Position numbers and translations under genes: made by a program
Part shown: piece by piece, positions 1-5,578 of the stretch
Position numbering within the stretch: position 1 is the stretch's first letter
How the letters are laid out: each line of letters begins with the position of its first letter
From: CAZTME01 sp964614795
GTDB taxonomy: Bacteria; Patescibacteriota; Microgenomatia; UBA1400; PJMF01
DNA length: 7,907 nucleotides
Assembly: GCA_964614795.1 (NCBI GenBank)
Contig: CAZTME010000052.1
Coordinates: forward strand, 1-7,907
Direction: 5' to 3'
Notes under the pieces: generated by a model
The model's database searches: none
What the model saw: the letters and a program-made list of their open reading frames with translations, nothing else
What the model was told of the DNA's origin: nothing

Positions 1-1049
1 GGTTGAGTAGGTTTATTCATATCACAACTCCAACCGGTAATGTAACAATCATTACCATTCACTTCGTCTATGTAGCCGGTGGGACCGGAAGAAAGTAGGT
101 CAATTGACATTGGTTGAATGTGAATCCGTGAAAAAACCGGCCCAACATGATCTGTAGGCCAATCTAACTCGTTATGTCTATAGAAAAACTCAGGTACTAA
201 AAATTCTTTTCGCAACTCGGGAGTAGAAATCACATTGGGATCAAGCATATTAATGGTAGTGATGTGATCAATGCCAGAAGAACCTCTGAAACAATCACCT
301 CTGTGGTTTGCAATCCGACACGCACTAATAAACGGATACATAGGTTTAACGGATTGATTAAAATCTCCGACTAAAATTGTTCTTCCCAGGTTGGCCAATC
401 GGTAGAGTTCTCTATCTTGAGCATTGGTGATAGCGGTTGGTATTAATGAGGGAATTACATCATTAAGAATAAAAGGTAAAGCACGAGCTAATTGATGCAC
501 CGGCAATTCTTGACCCTCGCTTATTCTGGTATGTAGGTTACAAAAAATAATTGGATTGCCTGGCACCAGCACTTCCACGCATTGAACGAGCCTGGGTCTT
601 TCTGGTGCAAAATGAATGATCGTTTCCTTGTATGTTCCGACTTTCAGGGGAAAACGAGAGCAAATTGAAAGATGTAAATCATCTATATTGGGAGTTTGCT
701 GATGAACGCAGTTATATTGCAAGCCAATGGCCCGTGCTTCCTCAAGAAATTTTTGTTGAGCGAAACAAGAAGGTTTGGTTCTTCCGACTCCATTTCTAAA
801 CTCTTGAAAACCAATAATATCCCAATTGCTTTTGCCTTCATCAATTGTTTGTTTAATAAATTGAAGTAATTTTGCGTCAGGACAAATTAAATGTGATTGA
901 TACGAAACTACATCAATTGTTTGATTTCCTCGAAGAACTTGAGTGCTGGCGCTCACATCTGTGGAAAAAAGTAATAAAAGTAGAATAAATAAAAAAATAC
1001 TAAAAATTATCGTAAAAGGATTAGTCTGCTGAAATAACAATTTTTTCAT
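1..1049 (-). CDS. Secreted endonuclease/exonuclease/phosphatase (EEP) family protein, 3' end cut by window edge
   Basis: The reading frame is open from ATG at 1047-1049 to the left edge: 349 codons, no stop seen. Residues 1-34 look like a signal peptide (KK near the start, a hydrophobic run at about 12-28, likely cleavage VSA|S at 34/35), so the enzyme should act outside the cytoplasm. The EEP (DNase I-like) fold is recognisable by its ordered motifs: DIIGFQEF (metal-binding Glu83), SICSRFPL (128-135), CNLHT (His173), LVGDFN (Asp229, Asn231), GIDHI (259-263) and TDHVGPV (Asp300/His301). All expected catalytic positions are present, so it is probably an active metal-dependent phosphodiesterase. 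The substrate (DNA, RNA or a phospholipid, as in sphingomyelinases) cannot be read from the sequence. After residue 325 a second module begins with GYIDEVNG and ITGWSCD and runs off the window. No Shine-Dalgarno sequence is visible; ATG was chosen because the signal peptide starts directly there. It lies about 500 bp downstream of the large surface-protein gene and probably has its own promoter. Confidence 0.92.
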   Translation of the reverse strand, partial: MKKLLFQQTNPFTIIFSIFLFILLLLLFSTDVSASTQVLRGNQTIDVVSYQSHLICPDAKLLQFIKQTIDEGKSNWDIIGFQEFRNGVGRTKPSCFAQQKFLEEARAIGLQYNCVHQQTPNIDDLHLSICSRFPLKVGTYKETIIHFAPERPRLVQCVEVLVPGNPIIFCNLHTRISEGQELPVHQLARALPFILNDVIPSLIPTAITNAQDRELYRLANLGRTILVGDFNQSVKPMYPFISACRIANHRGDCFRGSSGIDHITTINMLDPNVISTPELRKEFLVPEFFYRHNELDWPTDHVGPVFSRIHIQPMSIDLLSSGPTGYIDEVNGNDCYITGWSCDMNKPTQ

Positions 1050-1124
1050 TTGAATAGTATTTATCTATCGAACGGTCGCATAGAGCTTAATGCAAAATAA
1101 CATTTAGATTGCTTTAACAAAATA

Positions 1125-1152
1125 ATTATTATTATGTGACAAGTCAAGTCAA
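1125..1152 (-). promoter_or_regulatory. Candidate promoter for the EEP gene
   Basis: Read on the minus strand, TTGACT (1147-1152) is followed after 16 bp by AATAAT (1125-1130). Each hexamer matches the sigma-70 consensus at 5 of 6 positions. Transcription would start near 1118, giving a leader of about 70 nt before the ATG at 1049. A second, overlapping TTGACT (1142-1147) offers an alternative -35. The surroundings are very AT-rich, so chance matches are likely; this is the best candidate, not a proven site. Confidence 0.35.
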
Positions 1153-1199
1153 AAAAATCTTTCTTTTTGACAAAGATAAATCTTTCTTAATCATACTTG

Positions 1200-1257
1200 A
1201 TTTGAATGATAATTTATATCATCAGTCAATCTGATCAAATGTTTATATTTGAATGAT
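1200..1257. repeat. Pair of 11-bp direct repeats ATTTGAATGAT
   Basis: ATTTGAATGAT occurs at 1200-1210 and again at 1247-1257, 47 bp apart centre to centre. The second copy forms part of the right arm of the palindrome at 1226-1260. The location upstream of the EEP gene would fit a regulator binding site, but the AT-rich setting weakens the case. Confidence 0.4.
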
Positions 1258-1260
1258 TGA
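1226..1260. repeat. Imperfect palindrome / hairpin in the intergenic region
   Basis: The left arm TCAATC-TGA-TCAAAT (1226-1240) mirrors the right arm ATTTGA-AT-GATTGA (1247-1260) around a 6-nt loop, GTTTAT. That gives two 6-bp stems separated by a 3/2 internal loop. No T-run follows on either strand, so it does not look like an intrinsic terminator. It may be an operator or an mRNA hairpin in a read-through transcript from the surface-protein gene. It lies about 180 bp upstream of the EEP start codon. Confidence 0.45.
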
Positions 1261-1302
1261 AATTAATAGGTAAATTCAAATAAATATTTTATGTCACCTT
1301 TA

Positions 1303-1315
1303 AAAACCAAATATC
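1303..1315. repeat. 13-bp shared intergenic word, copy 1 (AAAACCAAATATC)
   Basis: An exact 13-bp match to 7716-7728, in the same orientation. Both copies lie in non-coding DNA upstream of a minus-strand gene: about 255 bp before the EEP start here, and about 185 bp before the foldase-like gene there. It could be a shared regulator site, or chance in AT-rich DNA. Confidence 0.35.
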
Positions 1316-1552
1316 GGGCAAGCGTTGTTCAAATCAGAGAAAGAGTTTTAAATAAAGGCACCTTTTGTTTTGTATCTGCTATAAGGAATCTTATCTTGAA
1401 CTAAAGTGAGTATGAATTGGACTCGTCAAACAATCATCAACAATCTGTTTTGACAAACTAATTCATTCTTTCATCTTCAAACAAGTTGAGAGTGATAGTG
1501 ATCAGAAAAGATGTTGATTAAGCAGTTATTGAAAACTTTATCTTTAGAATCT

Positions 1553-4500
1553 TTATAAAACCAGCAGTAGTAACGCACCAAGACCTAGTACGACTGCGCC
1601 CGCCTTCAACCAAGTTACCCAGTTTTCATCTCCGGCAACCGGAAGCTCTGCCGGAGGTGGAGGTGTCGCCGGCCTGGCGGGCGCACCTGCCACAGTGCAA
1701 CTTTCCGAACTGACATTTTCTGCCAATCTGCATCGAGACTCAAAGCAAACATGTTGAGGATTACTACAATCGGCATTATTCACACACGCGGAATTACAAC
1801 CAACAGTTGGTGTTGGGGTAGGAGTTGCTCTCACAGGTTGGCAACTGAAATCGGAAGGATTGGCTTTTAGTCTGCAGCGTTTGCCCTGTGGAGTATCGGC
1901 ACAACTGTAGTTGTTGTTTACGCCTTCACATTGAGCGTTGGTCTCGCAAGGACTGTCGCAGTAGTAGCCTGGAGCCTGACAATTGCTGGCTGTTGGAGCC
2001 GATTTCAATCGGCAACGATTACCTTGATCGCTGGCACAAATATAATCTGCATTCACGCCTTCGCATTGAGTATTGGTGGTGCAACTTGAGTCACAAGCGT
2101 AGGCGGGGACAACCAATTCCGTGGCGCAAGAAGTTCTTCCGCCCAAAGGTTGATTATTTCTGTCGAATGATTGCACAAAGGCGGTGTTGGTAATTGGACC
2201 GGCGGCATTATTATCGCGAACTTTAACTTTTGCTCTGATAATTTTTTCACCGGAGAAAGCTTGGAAAGTTTTCTTGAGTAGACCGGAATTTTGATCGTAG
2301 GAATCGAAATCCAACTTATCAACCAAGATCATACCTCCCGGCAAAGTATCTGTTACTTCAACTTTACCTGCGGTTTGTGCTGTCGCCGTCACTTTGATTT
2401 GATAGAAAAGCTCAGAGCCGGAGTTGACTACCGTTCCGGAGTTAATTTTTGTTCCATTTTGCGAACCGTTCACTGTAAACATTTCTTTAACTTCACATTT
2501 GGCAACTCCATCCGGTGGAACAGCCAGTGCATGAGCGCAAGAACTAACTGTTTGAGAGCCCTGAGTGGAAACGCTGGCAGAGTTTGCAATATTACCGGGT
2601 GAAGCATCGGCTTTTACTTTCGCATTGATGGTGATTAATCTTTTTTCCGGAGCTGAAGGAGATCCTGCGCTTCCAAATGCTGGAATAGTGAAGGTTAATT
2701 TGGTGGTGCCATCGGCTTGAGATTCCGGTGAAACCGTGGCTGGATTGTTTTCAATTTTCGCATCAATAAATTCTAGTTTGGCCGGTAAAATATCAACCAC
2801 CGTGACCGGTCCGGTAGTCAGTTGGCTGGCAGTAACGATAATTTCATATTTGAATGTTTGACCCTTATCCACATAGGTTGGTGCTGAAGTATTGGAGGTC
2901 AAAGGATTGCCCTTATCGTCGAACGCTTGTTTTCTTTCACACACAGCCGAGCCGGCAGATTCTCTATTAAACGTTGCTTTACATTGCGTTTCTACGGTTT
3001 TACCCAAGCCATTATCAATAATTTTAATGATATTGGGAATGACTGTTGGCTGAGGTTTATCCAAAACAGTAACACGGTAAGAGACTGTGCTTGAAGGATT
3101 AATTTTTCCGTCCGCACCAACTTGAACAGGCACTTTAAACTTCAGTTTACCGGCGGTTTGATCAAAAGCCATGAATTGATTGGCAGGTCGGAAGGAATTG
3201 GCGGTAAATGCTACGTTGGCAATATTTAAAGTGTCTTCTACTACACCGTCTTTGGCGGCTACGTAATCGTTATTTTTGATCGTTACTCTGTACTCAATAA
3301 TTGAGCCTCTGGCAACACTGGAAGTTGAGGTGAGTTCCGTGAACGTTTCTTGACCATTAGTGGATTTAACCAAGTAGGCTTTTTTACCATTGTCCGGACA
3401 CATAATTTCACCAATGTCAGGAATTGAACCAACGGTACTTCCGCATTTTTGTGAAACTGTTTCTTTGCCATTATGAATAAGAGTGGCGGTGTTGGAAAAC
3501 TCTGTTCCGGCTTTAACATCGGCGGTTTTTAAGCGATATCTTTTAGTGATACTACCCGGATTTTTACCATAATTAATTGTAATTTTTTTCGTTGTGGCGT
3601 TATAAGTCACACCAGGATCGGCGCCGGTGCCGTCCCAAATTAAAGCATTGGTGTCAAATACATCTTCAACAATAACATCTTGGCTGGTGGGGCTGGAAAT
3701 GAGTACCGTGACGGAGTAATCAATATATTCGCCACGATTAATGCTTTCCGCATCGACTAAAGATTGACCCTTGTAAGTTCCAACTTTGGAGTTGCATACC
3801 GCACTTCCGCCAATGCTGGTGACAGTTGCTTTACAGGCAGCAGGGATGCTTTCCAGGGTCACATCTCCATTAACCGCTCCTTGACAGGTGCTAATGGTTG
3901 CTCCGGAACATGGCACGCAACCGGCTGTATACGTTGCTCCTGGAGTTAAAGTGGGTTGACCATTAACTGTAGAAGGAACTTGAGCGGATGCTCTAGGTGA
4001 TGAGGCATCTACCAATGTTTCTCCGCCAAATGGGTGTTTGATTAAGAACTTCACCGCGCCTTGCACAGGTTGACATGTGGTAGTTACCGAAGTGGTGGTT
4101 TGATCGAGTGATGTTGGATTAACGCTTGTCCCCACACATGAAAGTGATGGTGGGGGAGCTACAGCAACTGTAACTCTTCTAGTGCAGTTTTCACCCTCTG
4201 GAGTCTGACCGCAATTGGTATTCAAAATTTCGTTACCATTGCCGCCATTCCAGATCACACCGGATTCTGTGCCTTTGTATGGATTGGTGGTGCAGAATAA
4301 ATTACCCGGATCTTTATGATTCCAAGCGTTTTGCACGAATATGAGCCCGTTTTGACGAGCTTTGCCTTGCACGGCGGATGGCAAGGAAGCAATATATTTT
4401 TCAAAGGTGGCTGTGGTGCCACCTCTCAATGTATTTGCAGCCTCAGTTTCACAAACTATTTGAATGCCCAATTCCGATGCCGGCTTGTCTACTTCATTGC

Positions 4501-5578
4501 CGGAGGAATCAAGAGTTTTAATTTGCGTTCCGGCAATCGGTTGATCGTAATTGCCGTTGGCAATGGAACAAGTGGTGGCGCAAGCAAAAACGGCTCTTCC
4601 TGTGGCATATTCCTCATTGGTTAAGCCACTAGCGGACCAACAAAGATCTTGCCTGTCTGGAAGACCATCATCGTCTTTATTGGCTTGCTTGACCGAAATT
4701 GTATCTGTTAATGCCAATTGAGATGTAGCATTCAATCTTTCTGTTGAGCTCCAATCACCCTTGTAGCTGTTAAAACCCGCACATTGAGGATTTTTATTTT
4801 CTGGAACACTTACTTGAAGAGTCCAAGTCACACCGCCATGAAGAATATTACCACCTTTACGTTTAAGGAAAATTTCACCTTTTTCCCAAGAGGATGGATC
4901 GGTAAATTCTCCCATCGTAGTTGATGGCTTCCATTGTTCAGTCATGCCCACTTGCTCTAATCTGGACTTAAAGTTATTAAATTCTTCATCGGAGCTAACA
5001 ATACTAACCGAACCTCCTTCAGTAAAATCAACAGATCCAATCCACTTGGCATTGGGAAAACCTCTGAAATTTGTATTGGTGTACTTACCAACTAAAACTG
5101 GAAATTCACGTTGAAGCATATCCACAAATGTTTCATCGGTAAAAAACTTGTATGAGGAGTCATAATTGGTTTTTTGATAAATTTTTTCCGAGGAGTTGTA
5201 GGATGGGGGCAAATAAGGACCGCCATAATCTTCCGTAAAACAACTATTCCACGTCTCACACATGTGGCAACGGGGGTTACTAGGATCGCAACTGAGAGAT
5301 AGACCACCTCTTCTTTGCACATCTTCACCCTCTACTGGATATCTACAGCTATTAAAAACCCTCCAACCGGAATCGCTGTCAAATCTAATATTTGTGACAT
5401 AATGAATGCTGGCTCCCGGCAGTGGTTTTTTGGCACCATTGGGCATTTCCATAAAAAAGCGATGATTAACAGTTGGTCCTTCAGCAAATACTAAAGAGAG
5501 ATTGTTAAACAAACTAATTGCTGAAATAAAAAAGCTCAAGGCAAAAAATAGGCTAGTAAATAATTTGCGCGTCATCAT
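1553..5578 (-). CDS. Giant cysteine-rich secreted surface protein with DUF11-like repeats and LPxxG-like C-terminal anchor (1341 aa)
   Basis: Residues 1-32 form a signal peptide (likely cleavage VFA|E). Residues 33-480 are an unrecognised cysteine-containing region with one calcium-loop-like DDDGLPDRQDLC (302-313, as in thrombospondin type 3 repeats). Residues 480-590 look like an Ig-like or fibronectin-like domain. Four DUF11-like beta-sandwich repeats follow, at about 595-712, 727-866, 880-1014 and 1028-1151, each opened and closed by a cysteine. Residues 1162-1294 hold three six-cysteine modules ending in CRL, the last after a TPTPTPT linker. A Pro-rich stretch, ELPVAG (1311-1316) and a hydrophobic helix (about 1323-1341) end the protein. 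I count 45 cysteines. The C-terminus resembles a sortase signal but lacks the usual basic tail, so it may simply be a membrane anchor. Likely role: adhesin or cell-surface stalk, by inference. The ATG at 5576-5578 overlaps the upstream stop as ATGA and a second ATG follows immediately; no Shine-Dalgarno sequence is visible, so translation is probably coupled. Confidence 0.9.
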   Translation of the reverse strand: MMTRKLFTSLFFALSFFISAISLFNNLSLVFAEGPTVNHRFFMEMPNGAKKPLPGASIHYVTNIRFDSDSGWRVFNSCRYPVEGEDVQRRGGLSLSCDPSNPRCHMCETWNSCFTEDYGGPYLPPSYNSSEKIYQKTNYDSSYKFFTDETFVDMLQREFPVLVGKYTNTNFRGFPNAKWIGSVDFTEGGSVSIVSSDEEFNNFKSRLEQVGMTEQWKPSTTMGEFTDPSSWEKGEIFLKRKGGNILHGGVTWTLQVSVPENKNPQCAGFNSYKGDWSSTERLNATSQLALTDTISVKQANKDDDGLPDRQDLCWSASGLTNEEYATGRAVFACATTCSIANGNYDQPIAGTQIKTLDSSGNEVDKPASELGIQIVCETEAANTLRGGTTATFEKYIASLPSAVQGKARQNGLIFVQNAWNHKDPGNLFCTTNPYKGTESGVIWNGGNGNEILNTNCGQTPEGENCTRRVTVAVAPPPSLSCVGTSVNPTSLDQTTTSVTTTCQPVQGAVKFLIKHPFGGETLVDASSPRASAQVPSTVNGQPTLTPGATYTAGCVPCSGATISTCQGAVNGDVTLESIPAACKATVTSIGGSAVCNSKVGTYKGQSLVDAESINRGEYIDYSVTVLISSPTSQDVIVEDVFDTNALIWDGTGADPGVTYNATTKKITINYGKNPGSITKRYRLKTADVKAGTEFSNTATLIHNGKETVSQKCGSTVGSIPDIGEIMCPDNGKKAYLVKSTNGQETFTELTSTSSVARGSIIEYRVTIKNNDYVAAKDGVVEDTLNIANVAFTANSFRPANQFMAFDQTAGKLKFKVPVQVGADGKINPSSTVSYRVTVLDKPQPTVIPNIIKIIDNGLGKTVETQCKATFNRESAGSAVCERKQAFDDKGNPLTSNTSAPTYVDKGQTFKYEIIVTASQLTTGPVTVVDILPAKLEFIDAKIENNPATVSPESQADGTTKLTFTIPAFGSAGSPSAPEKRLITINAKVKADASPGNIANSASVSTQGSQTVSSCAHALAVPPDGVAKCEVKEMFTVNGSQNGTKINSGTVVNSGSELFYQIKVTATAQTAGKVEVTDTLPGGMILVDKLDFDSYDQNSGLLKKTFQAFSGEKIIRAKVKVRDNNAAGPITNTAFVQSFDRNNQPLGGRTSCATELVVPAYACDSSCTTNTQCEGVNADYICASDQGNRCRLKSAPTASNCQAPGYYCDSPCETNAQCEGVNNNYSCADTPQGKRCRLKANPSDFSCQPVRATPTPTPTVGCNSACVNNADCSNPQHVCFESRCRLAENVSSESCTVAGAPARPATPPPPAELPVAGDENWVTWLKAGAVVLGLGALLLLVL
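1674..2095 (-). repeat. Region encoding three six-cysteine CRL modules
   Basis: This encodes residues about 1162-1300 of the surface protein. Cysteine spacing is C-x3-C-x5-C-x8-C-x7-C-x10-C in module 1 (C1162-C1200), C-x3-C-x5-C-x8-C-x8-C-x10-C in module 2 (C1207-C1246) and C-x3-C-x5-C-x6-C-x4-C-x10-C in module 3 (C1261-C1294). Modules 1 and 2 share NAQCEGVN/NTQCEGVN and CRLK. The DNA copies are clearly diverged, so the duplication is not recent. Each module probably forms a small knot with three disulfides. Confidence 0.8.
2126..3796 (-). repeat. Region encoding four cysteine-bracketed DUF11-like repeats
   Basis: This encodes residues about 595-1151. Each repeat starts after GSAVC, GEIMC, GSAVC or GVAKC. 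Each carries a core of the type 'G-x2-(I/F)-x-Y-x-(V/I)-x-V' followed by 'V-x-(V)-x-D-x-(L/F)'. Each ends with an 'N-x-A' strand and a closing Cys (C712, C866, C1014, C1151). Linkers between a closing Cys and the next opening Cys are almost constant (15, 14 and 14 residues), while the repeats vary from 117 to 139 residues. This is typical of extended stalks in surface proteins. Confidence 0.75.
5575..5578 (-). other. ATGA stop/start overlap (translational coupling)
   Basis: The TGA of the foldase-like gene (5575-5577) shares bases with the ATG of the surface-protein gene (5576-5578). The upstream minus-strand sequence (AAGTTATTGCA before ATG) contains no clear Shine-Dalgarno motif. Start of the second protein therefore most likely depends on ribosomes terminating at the first. 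Confidence 0.85.

Larger units (their letters stand above)
1050..1552. other. AT-rich intergenic region (about 500 bp) with no convincing gene
   Basis: This separates the stop of the large surface-protein gene (TAA at 1553-1555) from the EEP start. It holds the promoter candidate at 1125-1152, the direct repeats and palindrome at 1200-1260, the 13-bp word at 1303-1315 that recurs at 7716-7728, and a weak inverted repeat (GTCAAACA at 1425-1432 against TGTTTTGAC at 1446-1454). I found no intrinsic terminator with a T-tract behind the surface-protein gene. The longest small ORF noticed (1291-1404, plus strand, 37 codons) has no ribosome binding site or recognisable features. Confidence 0.7.

Noticed and set aside
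1291..1404. Plus-strand small ORF (37 codons) in the intergenic region, starting M-S-P-L-K-T-K-Y
   Set aside because: Its composition is not absurd for a protein, but there is no Shine-Dalgarno sequence, promoter or recognisable motif, and it is within chance length for this gap.
1425..1454. Inverted repeat GTCAAACA / TGTTTTGAC as terminator of the surface-protein gene
   Set aside because: It needs a one-base bulge, is AT-rich with a 13-nt loop, and has no T-tract in the direction of transcription.
1450..1455. TTGACA on the plus strand as a -35 box
   Set aside because: No acceptable -10 hexamer lies 16-18 bp downstream and no plus-strand gene follows.
1888..2193. Plus-strand ORF of 101 codons
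   Set aside because: It lies wholly antisense to the cysteine-module part of the surface protein. Its Cys/Trp/Arg-rich translation is what antisense to that region produces, with no family resemblance or leader.
2053..2322. Minus-strand ORF of 89 codons in another frame of the surface-protein gene
   Set aside because: Out-of-frame shadow. The main frame carries conserved repeat motifs through the same bases.
2291..2602. Plus-strand ORF of 103 codons
   Set aside because: Antisense shadow of the fourth DUF11-like repeat; no start signals or protein-like features.
4316..4624. Plus-strand ORF of 102 codons
   Set aside because: Antisense to the N-terminal region of the surface protein, with no recognisable domain.
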